Positions 21,855-34,581 of a stretch of DNA of 64,000 bases are shown in pieces (within the stretch, counting starts at the first letter, position 1; each line of letters opens with the position of its first letter). The notes beneath the pieces were generated by a model. The model saw nothing but the letters and a program-made list of their open reading frames with translations, did not search any database and was not told the DNA's origin. The stretch spans positions 62,001 to 126,000 of the forward strand of contig MQVO02000020.1 of the NCBI GenBank assembly GCA_001986395.2. The letters are read 5' to 3'. The stretch is from Irpex lacteus (taxonomy: Eukaryota > Basidiomycota > Agaricomycetes > Polyporales > Irpicaceae). The position numbers and the translations under genes were made by a program.

Positions 21855-24241
21855 ATTGTCGCTGTAGATGGGTTGTATGTACGACCTCCCGGTCATTGTC
21901 AGGTAAAGAAGTCAGAGAATCGCCGAGGTTGGGCAGCTGCGCTTCGGGTTGTCGTTGTCAACGCCGAGTCTCGAGCATGTCCGGGCACATATGGTCTTGT
22001 GTTATTACATGTACATTCAGACTGAGGATTGTATATAAGTATGAACATCTTTCGCGCTCTATAGCATTCAGTTCACGTCCAAGAATGGGTTATGTGGCTG
22101 GGGAGTTAAGCTTCATGAAGATTTTTGAACGCACTGACAGTACCAATAGACAGAACTCTAATCGAGCCCTTAAGCTTATACACAGCAAACAAGGGACAGT
22201 CTCTCGTCAATGCCATGTCTCCGGAGAGCTATCGCGTCTTAGTTTGAACATAGCGGTTGTACATACTTACCTGCCTTCAGACCTTGGGTGCATAAGTGTC
22301 GGTCGACGCGGACGTACTTAAATTCAACGGTAGTACGTACTGATCATCGGTCGCAAGTCAAGCAAGTACCCACACTCGACAACATTTCGCGGAGTTCCAC
22401 TCGTAATCGTACGTTGAGCAACTCGTCCCCGACAATGATCAGGATGCTCCCGCCCTGCAGATGAGCGGGGAGATTGGGTTGAAGCGCACAGCGTGTGGGG
22501 GACAAGGACCTGGACCAGTCGAAAGCCCAGGGGTACTTCGTAGATCGAGCAGCCCGATCGAAGATCTAGCGGAGTTCAAACCTCGGGGTTGATCCCCAAA
22601 TGAGTAATCGTCACTCACCAAATCCTGACCGCCAACTTCATCGACGCCCTAGCCTTTATCAGGGCCCGAGTGGTAGCGTCAGTTGCTATAGATATATTGG
22701 AGCAACGGTCAAGAAACGGTATGTGATTTACCAGTGTTACATTCGCGTTCAACTGCTATCACAACAGTTCAAAGTTTCAGATCCAAGCTTGAGACGCTTT
22801 CCAACATGCCACTTGAAAGAACTCTATTACTGCTCAAGTTAGGGGCTATAGATACAATAGATTCTTTCAGACATACAAGATACGAGTTATCCGAAAGCAG
22901 TGAGTCCTCTGGACTGCCAAGTAGCTTGCACATCGTCTTGTTGGGAACGGATGAACGCCGCTGGTCGGATTTCCGTGCTTTCGGGGAATGACTCATTAGT
23001 TAAGAAGAAGGGAGCCGAGAGTGGGCAAGGGGGTCTCCCCGCCGCAGAATGCCCCACAATGCAGCTAGTACTACTGCTATCAGCCTGAGTAGGTCTATCC
23101 TGAGAAGCAAACTATAACATGTATGTATGGGCTTCATCTTTCGATGCTTCTCCAACTTTAATTATGTTTCAACGCCTATGCTAGCAGTACTCGGGCCAGT
23201 GAGTGCTTAATTATACACAGCTGGTCTTACGCATGTTCAGCGCCTTACAGCGTCGAAACGGCGAAGAGGATGCCTGCAGTCAGCGTTAGTGCTGTCAATT
23301 CCCGATTGCCGTTCCCCGCCACTCGCATCGGGAGGATTCCAGTCGCTCATATATTTGACTTGTTGGAAGAAACTTCAGTGCACTGACGTATTTCCATCGA
23401 TTGGGCAAGGAAGGATCTTCGCCTCGTGCTTTTGACGTTCAGGAAATTGCGGAACCAATTTGTGAATGACTACTTATCTTCACGGTTCCGTGGGTGTTAT
23501 CTTGACTCGTATGGTGTTAGAATGCGACCGATGGGAATGTACGAGTTGTTTATCGAGCAGGTGATATCATAGAACACGATGGAGTAGTAGCGCGATATTT
23601 ATAGGTATTTCTACGGCAACTGCATCGGAGACTGAGTTGAGGCCATGTCTAATCGTCGATATAGTATTGTGGGTCGACCACCGCTATGGTCAGTCACTGA
23701 ACTCGAAGGAATTCGTCGATGGATCTAGACGCTGTAAAATCTCGATGAATGACTAACGCCGTAACGAGATAATTGCCCGATTTGTCCGGCAACTCGGCAA
23801 AATGATCATAACTCGACGTGGCCAGCGCATGCCTTCCACCCTCCTTTATGCTTACCAAGATTCTCGACTTCAAAACAGATGCTGGAAGAGCCCGCATTGC
23901 AGCCAGGCGTTATCATCGATGCACCACAAGGCAGCTAAGACCGGACGGGAATGGTGTGCTATGCTGACTACTTGTTGTAGTGAATTTGGTGGAATCTTGG
24001 CGAATTTGCATGAGAGTATCGCTAGTCGCCGGCTCGGGGAAATTTGACCCCATCAACTGCTGTTGGAAAATGCAAAACAGCGAGGGCCTTGACGAGCGAA
24101 TCATTATGCAATCCACTAAACGTACTTATTGGCGCCCCGAGGTTCGCTATTCCGATCTTTGTTACTCGCCCGGGGATTGCATATATAATCCTTCGCTCGC
24201 GATACTGGTTGACTGGTTTCCCCTTCCCATAACTCCCCACC
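21855..24241. other. 2.4-kb gene-poor interval before the PDR transporter
   Basis: This is the longest stretch of the window without a supported gene. Frames on both strands are short (up to 181 codons at 21776-22321, partly reading MFS 3' sequence), with no domain motif, no terminal inverted repeats and no tRNA that I could find. A TATA-like element sits just before the transporter start. It may be an extended promoter, an eroded element or a non-coding RNA locus; the sequence does not decide. Confidence 0.5.
24181..24188 (+). promoter_or_regulatory. TATA-box-like element of the PDR transporter gene
   Basis: ATATATAA lies 54-61 bp upstream of the ATG at 24242 and is followed by a pyrimidine-rich stretch typical of fungal transcription starts. 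Strong TATA promoters are common for inducible transporter genes; this is position-based inference. Confidence 0.45.
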
Positions 24242-27200
24242 ATGGCCGATCCGTATGCCAGCGTGGGCACTCTGCGCAATGAAGAAGAACACATTGACGT
24301 CGAGCGTGCTGAGGAGATCTTCCACGAGCTAGAGAGAGAGCTATCGAGGAGGTCTGAGGAGGACGGCGCCCGTACCAGGACTGTCAGTCCTGATCCTGGA
24401 CATGATTTGGAAAAACTGGGTGACGATGAAGGCCGCTTCAATTTGCGCGACTTTCTGCAATCGTCGAATAGCGCGAGCCAGAGCGCCGGCATCAAGCACA
24501 AACACGTTGGTGTTACCTGGGAAGACCTTGAGGTCGATGTCATAGGTGGTGCAGACTTTAAAGTAAGTCAATATTGTTGTCAAAAAGGCGAGGGTAATAT
24601 CTGACCTATCACTAGATTTATATGGGAACCTTCGGAGGCAAGTGTAACTTCTGATGCGTGCGCACAGTCCCGTTGACTATTTCTGCAGCGGCTATTATCA
24701 ACTTTTTCCTATTCCCTGTCTTATATGTGTGGCGACTCATTCTGATGGCACTCCATGTCAAGTCCGCTCAGCTACCTACTCGGACTATCCTTCACAAGTG
24801 AGTGGTCCCGATATCACGGGAAGCAGAAATATTGACTCCGTTATCTAGACAATCTGGTGTGGTAAAGCCGGGAGAAATGTGCCTTGTTCTCGGTTGTCCC
24901 GGCGCTGGCTGCACTACGTTCCTCAAGGCCATTGCGAACGAACGACATGAATACGCACGCGTGGGCGGGGACGTCCGCTACGCTGGTATCGACGCTGTTG
25001 AGATGGCGAAGACATACAAAGGCGAAGTTGCGTACAATGAGGAAGGTGAGACTCTTTTATACTCATAGGTCGTTGGTTATATCGTGCTCATTCGTTGCTA
25101 CAGATGATCGTCATATCCCCACTCTCACCGTCGGCCAGACCATCAACTTCGCTCTATCCACGAAAACGCCAGGTCCCAACGGTCGTCTTCCTGGGCTTTC
25201 TCGTGAGGAGTTCAACGAGAAGGTCGAAAACATGTTGCTCCGTATGCTCAACATCTCCCACACAAAGCAGACCTACGTCGGTGATGAATTCGTCCGTGGT
25301 GTATCCGGTGGCGAGCGCAAGCGTGTTTCGATCGCGGAAATGATGGCCACTCGTGCTCACGTTCTATGCTTCGATAACTCGACAAGGGGTTTGGATGCTA
25401 GTACCGCCCTCGACTTCATCAAGGCTATGCGTGCTATGACCGATATTCTTGGACAGACGACGTTTGCTACTCTGTAAGTAACACTAGGATTTCTGGACGG
25501 TAGCGAAATCTAAACTAGTGTCCTTTAATAGCTACCAAGCCGGCGAAGGAATTTATGAACTCTTTGATAAGGTCATCGTCCTTGACAAGGGCCGTCAAGT
25601 CTTCATCGGTCCTCCTTCGGAAGCCCGCGCCTACTTCGAGAACCTGGGTTACAAGTCCCTCCCTCGTCAAAGCACTGCTGACTATCTCACCGGCTGCACC
25701 GATCCCAACGAGCGTCAGTTCGCTCCCGGGCGTTCCCCCGCAGAGGTCCCTAGCTCGCCTGAAGAACTCGAGGCGGCCTTCCGCAACTCCTCTTACGCAA
25801 ATGAAATGCAGCTCTCGCTAGAGAAGTACAAGATTGCCATGGAAACCGAGAGACATGACCAGCTGGCGTTCAGGGAGGCCGTTGCCGCTGAGAAGAAGCG
25901 CGGTGTTTCGAAGAAGAGCCCGTACACGGTTGGATTCTTTGGTCAGGTCAAGGCATTGGTGAAGAGAAACTTCCAGATGAGGATGCAGGACAAGTTCCAA
26001 CTGGTCACCAGCTTTACTTTGGATACTGTAAGTGCTCTTTTACGTGGTCCCGAGAAACTGTTTAGCTAATAACCTGCTTGTAGGTTCTCGCTTTAGTCAT
26101 CGGAGGTGCTTACTTCAAGCAGCCGCTCAATGCTGCAGGAGCCTTTACTCGTGGATCCGTTATGTTCGCTGCGCTCTTGACGTCTTGTCTCGAGACGTTC
26201 TCAGAGCTTCCCGCACAAATGCTCGGCCGTCCAATCCTGAAGAAGCAAACAAGCTACAGCTTCTATCGTCCCTCCGCCACCGTCATTGCCAACACTCTCG
26301 CTGACATGCCATTCTCGTTTGCCCGTATCACGATTTACAACATTATCATCTACTTCATGGTGAATTTGAACCGTAACGGCGGCGCCTTCTTCAGCTGGGA
26401 GCTGTTTTCGTACCTGGCGTTCTTGACGATGCAGGGATTCTTCAGGACGTTCGGTCTTATGTGCTCGAACTTTGACACGGCCTTCCGTCTGTCGGTATTC
26501 TTCATCCCGAACATGGTGCAGTACATCGGGTACATGATTCCCGTGCAGCAGATGAAGAGATGGCTGTTCTGGATCGTGAGTATTTCTTCTACTCTCTGTC
26601 TACGTGCGTTCTAATGTGAGCGACTCCAGTACTACATCAACCCCCTCGGATACGCCTTCTCCGGTGTACTCGAGAATGAATTCCACCGTATCGACGTAAG
26701 TATTGGATGGGCATTATCATCGAAGAATGCACGGCATCTAATCTTATTCTTGATAGCTCTCTTGTGATGGCTCTTACGTCGTGCCTCGTAACTTGCTCAA
26801 CGTCACCAAATATCCGTAAGTCTATTTTCTAGAATGATACCCTTCATGTCCTCATCTGCGACTGTGTTTTAGTGATGTCCTCGGTCCCAACCAGGCGTGC
26901 ACACTATTTGGCTCTGAGCCCGGTAGTCAAACCGTCTCTGGCGCGGCATACATCCAGTCTGGGTACTCTCTTGACGTCGCCGACCAGTGGAGACGCAACT
27001 TCTTGGTGCTCCTGGGCTTCTTCATCGCTTTCCAGGTGTCTCAAATATTGCTCATCGAGTTCTTCCCTGTACGTCAATTTTTGTCGCACCTTATCGAAGT
27101 GCAACAACTAAATGACAATTCTACGAACAGCAATACCATGGCCACGCAGGAATGATCATCTACGCTAAGCCCTCCGAGAAGACTGAGCAGCTCAACGCTA

Positions 27201-29709
27201 AGCTTGCAGAGCGGAAGAAGTTGCGCGGAACAGCCGGTCACAAGGAACTTACTGAAGGCTCTGACCTGGAACAAGGTGTCGTCAAGCAGGAATCAAGGTC
27301 AGTCATCATAGTATCAGTCGCGCTTTGCGTCTCGTCAGCTCATTGCCTTCTTAACCATAGTGGGCCAGCTGTACATCGCAGAACTTTCACCTGGGAGGGG
27401 ATCAACTACACAGTGCCCGTCCCTGGCGGAGAACGCAGGCTTCTTCACGATGTTTACGGTTATGTCAAGCCCGGTACCCTGACCGCTTTGATGGGGTCTT
27501 CCGGTGCTGGTAAGACTACGTGCCTTGACGTTCTCGCCCAGCGCAAGAATATCGGTGTCATCACTGGTAGCATGTTGGTCGACGGTCGTCCCATCGGTGG
27601 TGACTTCGCTCGTGGAACGGCTTATGGTACGTAATTCACGTGGATATACCACTGGCGACAGAGTCTAATATCTTTCGTTATAGCCGAGCAGATGGATGTC
27701 CATGAAGGTACAGCGACCGTTCGCGAGGCCATGCAGTTCTCCGCACGTCTTCGTCAGCCCGCCCACGTCCCTATGGAAGAGAAAGATGCATACGTTGAGG
27801 AGATCTTGGAACTTCTCGAGCTTCAGGACCTCGCGGACGCTCTTGTCTTCAGTTTGGGTGTTGAAGCCCGCAAGCGTCTTACTATCGGTGTCGAACTCGC
27901 TAGCAAGCCCGAGTTGCTCTTGTTCCTCGACGAGCCAACCTCAGGTCTTGACGGCCAGAGTGCGTGGAACTTGGTCCGTTTCTTGAAGAAGTTGGCGGCA
28001 TCCGGCCAGGCTATCCTCTGTACCATTCACCAGCCCTCGTCTCTGCTCTTCGAAAGCTTCGACAGGCTACTACTCCTTGAGAGGGGAGGCGAGACGGTCT
28101 ACTTCGGTGACATCGGCCCCGACTCTAGCGTCCTCACAGATTACTTTGCTCGCTATGGCGCTGTCTGCCCTGCGAACGTAAACCCGGCTGAGGTATGACA
28201 ATTCTTCATCTTTACAGATTCACAGGTACTGACGCCACCTCGTAGTACATGCTCGATGCCATAGGTGCCGGTCTTGCGCCCCGTGTCGGTGACCGTGACT
28301 GGGCGGACATCTGGCGTGATTCTCCAGAGTACAAGGTTATGCGTCAGGAGATCGAGGATATCAAGCAGCAGGGCCTGGCTCTTCCCGTTCCAGAGAAAAA
28401 CAATGAAACCACCTGTAAGTCTACTCACCGATTTATCCACTGGCTTTGCTGACGTCGACATTACAGACGCTACGCCCTTCTGGGTCCAGCTGAAGGAGGT
28501 CGTTAGGCGTAACAACTTGGCACTCTGGCGTTCTCCCGACTACGTGTTCACCCGGCTGTTCATCCATGCCTTCATCTCCGTGCAGATCTCGCTGTGTTTC
28601 TTGCAACTCGGTACCAGCGCGCGCGATCTCCAGTATCGTGTCTTCGGAATGTGAGCATTTGTTGACTGCTATTTCTCTTCATCCGTGACGCTGACACGAG
28701 TCTTCAGGTTCTGGGCGACCATTCTTCCCATGATTGTCATGTCTCAAATCGAGCCGCTGTGGATCTTCAACCGGAGGATTTTCATTCGTGAATCATCCTC
28801 TAGGATATACTCGCCGTACGTTTTCGCCATCGGTCAGCTCGTGGGAGAGATCCCATACTCGATTCTGTGCGCCTTCGTGTACTGGGTCTTGATGGTCTGG
28901 CCTATGGGTTACGGCCAGGGTGCCGCAGGCAACAACGGCAACGGTTTCTTGTTCCTCGTCATCCTCTTCGTCGAGCTCTTCGGTGGTATGTATTTTGCGG
29001 TCGTCCACCTCTGAAGCTACATACTGATAAATTCTGCAGTTACCCTGGGCCAGTTCATTGGTGCAGCTTCGCCAAACATTCAGACTGCCGTACTCTTCAA
29101 TCCCTTCATTGGATTGATCCTCACGACCTTCTGTGGTGTCACTATTCCTTACCCGACTATGGAGAGCTTCTGGAGATCGTGGCTCTATCAGCTCGACCCT
29201 TACACGCGTGTCATGAGCGCCATGCTTTCCACTGAGTTGCAGTAAGTCTCATTCAATGCTATTCATATATGTTCGCATGTCTGACGTTGCTTTCAGTGGG
29301 TTGAAGATCCAGTGCCAGGCTGAGGAGTTCAACATCTTCAGTCCTCCTTCCGGCCAGACCTGCTCTCAGTGGGCGCAGGACTTCGTGAATGTTGCCGGTG
29401 GCTACCTCGACAACCCCAACGACACGGACAGCTGCCGTTATTGTCAATATTCAGTACGTTTTTAACCCGTTTCTCTTGCTTTAACCGACCGTGGAACTGA
29501 CTGTTCCCTTTGCAGGTTGGGGACCAATTCACCACGCCGCTCAATATCGAGTTCTCCAATCGTTGGAGAGACGTTTGGATCGTCTTCTGCTTCTTCATCT
29601 TCAACTTCATCATCACTATCAGTAAGTGTATCCCTTCCATTGCTTGGAGTTCATTGTACTGACCGTCTTGCCAGTTGCTTCTCGTCTTCTCCGCTATGCT
29701 AAGCGATGA
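24242..29709 (+). CDS. Full-size PDR/CDR-type ABC transporter (ABCG)
   Basis: Pleiotropic drug resistance pumps export drugs, plant toxins or lipids through the plasma membrane. The order is (NBD-TMD)x2. The acidic N-terminus ([17 protein letters not shown]) leads to [22 protein letters not shown]1 has the Walker A variant GCPGAGCTT with Cys in the Lys position, signature [15 protein letters not shown] and a Walker B ending [14 protein letters not shown]1 spans about 25,930-27,070 nt. NBD2 has the canonical GSSGAGKTT, a degenerate signature region [16 protein letters not shown] and [21 protein letters not shown]2 runs to the end, with [17 protein letters not shown] and PSGQTC near the last extracellular loop, and the protein ends SRLLRYAKR. 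About 15 introns leave roughly 1,500 residues, normal for the family. The asymmetric ATP sites are standard for fungal PDR proteins. Codons are strongly C-ending, suggesting high expression. Confidence 0.95.
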
Positions 29710-30087
29710 TCTATGATCTGCCATGCCCTCGCGTGCTGCTATGTATTTTTGCATCACTATTAGTTTTCTTTAGACGTACCGTTCATAGCCCAACAACAGA
29801 GTAGGTAGATCAGGTTACCGTTCACATTTGTAGTATAGTTATATGCGCTAGAGTCCGCCGTAATAAGCCTTATAATCTGGACTGTCATTGCAATTATATC
29901 TTATTTTGCGTTCATGGTTTGTACTGGGGGTTTGATTATAGTCAGCGGTCTGAAGTCGTAGCATGGTGCTGGCAGTGTATGAAAGAATGATCTCAAGAAC
30001 TCAACGCAGATCCAGCTCTCCTGCCTGGTGGTCACGACAAGTTTTTGTTACTTCAAGCGCAATCTATTGTTTAGGTGCGTTATGGAA
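29710..30087. other. Convergent intergenic region, no gene seen
   Basis: These 378 bp separate the 3' ends of the ABC transporter (+) and prefoldin subunit 1 (-). The sequence is AT-richer than the coding DNA, as expected for 3' UTRs. No open frame or repeat deserves a call. Confidence 0.6.
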
Positions 30088-30649
30088 CTAACAATAGGTG
30101 TTAGCGGGGCTATCTAGATATGCAAAGGAGGAAACGGTGGTGCTCACAATATCACGAAGCTGCGCCTGTGCGTCATTGAACTGTTTCTCTAGATACTTTG
30201 ACTGAGGTAACGGTTAATCGGGGTCAATAAAGTCACAGTAGTATCGCCTACCTTCTTGGTAAGATTGTTGATATCGTCCGTCAAAGACTTTTCTTCAGCC
30301 TGTAAGTCCTTGTCCATGGCAGGACGAGGTACTTGCATAAACCTGTCTATCGGTGAGAGATAGCCCCAACGGTCAGCACTCGGCACACCTACATCTTTCC
30401 TACGCCTTTGTATAGGTTAACATCTTTTCCCAGAGGTTTAATCTCTTCTATCGTCAGCTGCAATATCCGTCTTTCACGCTCCTTAGCAGCGATCTGTTGA
30501 CGTGAGATATTCAGAGCACGCTGCGATTGTACAGCAGTTTGTTGTATTTGGATAAGAATCTGGATATTAAAACAGTCTAAGTCAGCTAATGGTATCATAT
30601 AAGTATGCGTTCATACCTTTCTTAGCGTGTCGTCTGATAATGTGGCCAT
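30088..30649 (-). CDS. PFD1: Prefoldin subunit 1 (beta-type)
   Basis: Prefoldin is a hexameric cytosolic co-chaperone that hands unfolded actin and tubulin to the TRiC/CCT chaperonin. The start at 30649 reads MATLSDDTLRK. Then comes the coiled coil ILIQIQQTAVQSQRALNISR and QQIAAKERERRILQLTIEEI, the beta-hairpin region DVNLYKGVGK with FMQVPRPAM, and the second helix LQAEEKSLTDDINNLTKK and KYLEKQFNDAQAQLRDI. This helix-hairpin-helix order and length fit PFD1. The tail reads to a TAG at 30088-30090, but an alternative intron beginning at GTGAGC just after QLRDI would change the last residues. It is divergent from SNU114 across 283 bp. Confidence 0.87.
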
Positions 30650-30932
30650 GGTGGATGTGTTCGCCAGGTTCAAGCTTCAAGGCGCAGGGCCAGATGAGCG
30701 TCTATGAGTATTCGCGTCCAAGCGCTTACCAATACGCGTTGACCAAGAACGGTCACGACCTCTGCCACCAAACTCTCTTCGCTGGGCTTCACTTGTCGTA
30801 CTGCTTGGGTGCTGTGCGACAATCCACAAAAACTGTACTGCTTTCAAAAGATTGTCTCATTGTCTCTCAACCTCCAGGCTTCTCTGGACAGCGCATCTAC
30901 CTGATTGCTCATAAGACCTACCTTACATCGTA

Positions 30933-33900
30933 ATGGCTTCTCTGGACGACTACGACGAGTTCGGTAATTACATTGGTGCCGACCTCGACTCGGACGACGA
31001 AGATGCTATCCCCCAGGATGACTTCGCGCCCCAGGCGGCTAGCTCTAGACCACTGGAGGGTTTTGACGATGAGCCCATGGAGGAAGCGGGAGAGGGAGCA
31101 CTCATGCAGGTTGACGGTGAGCTAGCACATAGATGTCATTTGCGTGTGACCATATATTTATAAGAACGCCGTAGAGCCCGTACACAATGCAGTCATCCTT
31201 CACGAGGACAAGCAGTACTACCCTTCAGCGCAAGACGTTTATGGCGAAGACGTCGAAACTCTGGTCCAAGAAGAAGATGCGCAGCCGCTTACCGAGCCTA
31301 TCGTTGCCCCAATAAAGGTGCGAAAATGGACAGTGGAGGAGAAGGACATGCCAGAGACTCGTTTCGACAAGGGGTGAGCTCTTGATGCAATTTACTGCAC
31401 TTGTCTTGGCCTAACCGAAGAGTCAGCTTCCTTTTGAACGCCACCGCATTCCCTGAGCATGTTCGCAATGTTGCAGTTGTCGGACACCTCCACCACGGCA
31501 AAACTGCGCTAATGGACATGCTGGTATTTGAGACACATAAGATGGTGTGGGACTCGGACCACGAGGTTCGTCAGGGTGGCGTCGTTTTGTGAAAAGTAGT
31601 GACATTGATTGCAGACACGGTATACGGACACTCATGTCCTGTCACGAGAAAGAGGCATTTCAATCAAGTCCTCACCGATGTCCTTGGTACTTCAAAACAG
31701 CCAGGGAAAGTCGCATTTGGTGCATTTCATTGACACACCAGGTCACGTCAATTTCGTCGACGAAGTCGCTTCAGCCATACGACTGGTTGACGGTATTGTC
31801 CTCGTTGTTGACGTTGTTGAAGGAGTGAGTTACAGCAGTTGCACACTCTCGCTTCTTCTGACCTTCAGTAGGTCATGTGCAACACCGAAGCCATTATTCG
31901 ACATGCAATCTTGGAAGGGGTCAAGATCACGCTTGTGGTCAACAAGATCGACCGTTTGATTCTCGAGCTCAGAATCAAACCTGCTGACGCCTTCTACAAA
32001 ATCAAGCACACTATTGAAGAGGTCAACACGTTCATTAGGTGAGTTCATTAGTGTCTTAAGTCAAATAGAGAGCTGAGGATATAATAGCGGTATTAACCCT
32101 GACCCCGAGCTTCGATTGAGCCCAGAAAACGGGAACGTAGCGTTCGCAAGCACTGATATGCATTGGTGCTTCACGCTGCGCTCGTTCGCTCAGATGTATG
32201 CTGACAGCTATGGTAATTCACATTTATCTCATTCTGGATACGTTGCACTAATACTATATCATAGGTTCTATCGATGTGGATGCATTCGCTGACAGACTAT
32301 GGGGCGACATCTATTTCAACCAGGAGACTCGCAAGTTTACCCGCAAGCAGACCGACCCTGAACAAAACCGCTCATTCGTTCACTTCATCCTGGAGCCTTT
32401 GTACAAGCTTTACACACAGGTGCTCAGCGAGGAAACCGACTCGTTGAAAGCTACGCTTCACCAGCTTGGCATTACCTTGAAACCTATCATGTACAAGATG
32501 GACGTCCGGCCGCTCTTGAAGGCTGTTTTGGACCAATTCTTCGGTCCAGCTGTGGGTTTGGTGGACATGATCACTGATCACATACCTTCACCAGTTGAAG
32601 GAGCTGCTTCCAAGGTATGCGTGCCCCTATTACTCACAAAAAATACCCAGTTAACCTATCGTGGCAGGTCGAGCGGTCATACTCTGGACCAATGACTTCC
32701 GAAAGGGCTATTGCGATGCAGAACTGTGACGCCGAAGGTCCATTGATGGTCAACATTACGAAGCTCTACCATACGACGGACGCACAGTCTTTCCGTGCAT
32801 TCGGCCGTGTTCTCAGTGGCACTCTTCGTAAGGGCCAGGAAGTCAAGGTTCTGGGAGAAGGCTACTCCCTTGAGGACGAAGAAGACATGGTGAAGGCTTA
32901 CGTCGAGGACCTGTGGATCAGCGAAGCGCGGTATTTCATCCCAGCGGAGGAAATTACCGCAGGTAACCTGGTCCTTATCGGTGGAGTCGACGCCTCAATA
33001 TCCAAAACGGCCACTCTCGCATCAGCAGACGCGGACGACGACCTGTACATCTTCAGACCCATCAAGCACATGACGCAGTCTGTGTTGAAGATTGCCATTG
33101 AGCCGATAGCACCGTCGGAGCTGCCGAAGATGTTATCTGGTCTTCGAAGCATCAACAAGTCGTATCCCCTCGTTTCTACAAAGGTCGAGGAGAGCGGCGA
33201 GCATGTGCTCATTGGGACGGGCGAGCTGTATTTGGACTGTGTCATGCATGATCTCCGACGGCTGTTCTCTGAGATAGAGATCAAGGTGTCCGACCCGGTG
33301 ACGAAGTTCTGCGAGACAGTGCTCGAGACGAGTGCGTTGAAGTGTTACGCCGATACTCCCAACAAGAAGTAAGTTTCATGTATCTGACGTGATGAATTCG
33401 GGCTGACTGGGTTGCGTCTTAGGAACAAGATTACTATGATCGCCGAGCCTCTTGAACGTGGTATCGCTGAGGACATTGAGACCGGCAGGGTGACGATGCG
33501 TATGTCTGCGAAGGAGAGAGGCAAGTTCTTTGAGGAGAAGTATCAGTGGGATTTGCTCGCCTCCCGGTCGATTTGGGCGTTCGGTCCTGACGATTCTGGC
33601 GCGAACATTCTTTTGGACGATACGTTGCCCTCGCAGGTTAGTATTCGTCATACCGTTCTCAGATGGTCGATGCTGACAGTATTTGTGTAGATTGACAAGA
33701 AGCTTCTTGGGACTGTGAAAGAGCACATCAAACAGGGCTTCCAGTGGGGAGCACGTGAAGGACCTTTGTGCGACGAACGTACGTCTTGTCCCAACCTAGG
33801 ATAATGCGTCGACTCATGATACTTTTCATGTAGCTATGCGGAACGTCAAGTTCCGTATCCTCGACGCAAGTTTGGCCCAGGAGCCAATCTTCCGCGGAGG

Positions 33901-34581
33901 AGGACAAATCGTTCCCACGGCCCGTCGCGTGTGCTACTCGTCCTTCCTGATGGTGCGTACCTCTCACATGAGCTCTTCCTAACTCCTCTGAATTAGTGTA
34001 CAGGCAACACCGCGATTAATGGAGCCCGTGTATTACGTTGAGGTCCAAGCACCGGCGGATTGTATCTCGGCTGTTTACACCGTACTTGCCAGACGGCGTG
34101 GACATGTCACTCAAGATATACCCAAAGCCGGCTCTCCGTTGTATACTGTCAAAGCGCTCATCCCGGTCATCGACGCGAACGGTTTCGAGACCGACTTGAG
34201 GACGGCGACACAAGGTCAAGCATTCTGCCTACAAGTATTTGACCATTGGTCAATAGTGCCCGGTATGATTTCGCAAAAATAGATCGTGTGGTGATCTGCA
34301 ATGATTGACTTTGTGACCTACTCCCCAGGTGATCCCACTGACACGAGTATAAAACTCCGACCACTTGAGCCTGCGTCCGGTCAGGCTCTCGCCAGGGATC
34401 TCGTGCTCAAGACGAGAAGGCGGAAAGGCCTCGGGGACCAGATCGCTGTGTCCAAATACCTGGATGATGAGTTTGTGGTGAGTGTGACGCCGTGGACTGG
34501 TGTGTCGTGTCCGTTCGCTGATGATTCGCTGCGTTGTAGCTGGCTCTATCTGCCTCTGGACATGCTGATCTGCTGGGGTGA
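30933..34581 (+). CDS. SNU114: U5 snRNP GTPase Snu114 (EFTUD2/Cwf10)
   Basis: Snu114 is an EF-2-like GTPase that controls Brr2 and spliceosome activation and disassembly. It starts [15 protein letters not shown] with the acidic N-terminal domain specific to Snu114 ([11 protein letters not shown]..., EPMEEAGEG). [18 protein letters not shown] and [19 protein letters not shown] sequence follow. The G domain shows G1 [12 protein letters not shown], the switch region [11 protein letters not shown]3 [10 protein letters not shown] and G4 [10 protein letters not shown]-2 domains II-V follow: [55 protein letters not shown] and a C-terminus [20 protein letters not shown] with a last short exon ending GHADLLG at the TGA 34579-34581. 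About 980 residues are expected, and the gene seems complete. Confidence 0.96.

Noticed and set aside
21776..22321. 181-codon plus-strand frame at the end of the MFS gene
   Set aside because: First part overlaps the last MFS exon in another frame; the remainder is non-coding with Cys/Arg/Ser-rich random composition.
22580..22605. Short GGTTGATCCCC/CTCGGGG-type sequence resembling a tRNA T-arm
   Set aside because: No matching acceptor stem, D-arm or anticodon arm around it.
24860..29700. Idea that the PDR transporter is a pseudogene because of changed Walker residues
   Set aside because: The changes are the usual ones of the fungal PDR subfamily and all exons join in frame.
30589..30933. 114-codon plus-strand frame before SNU114
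   Set aside because: Spans the PFD1 first exon in reverse and the shared promoter; no start context or motif.
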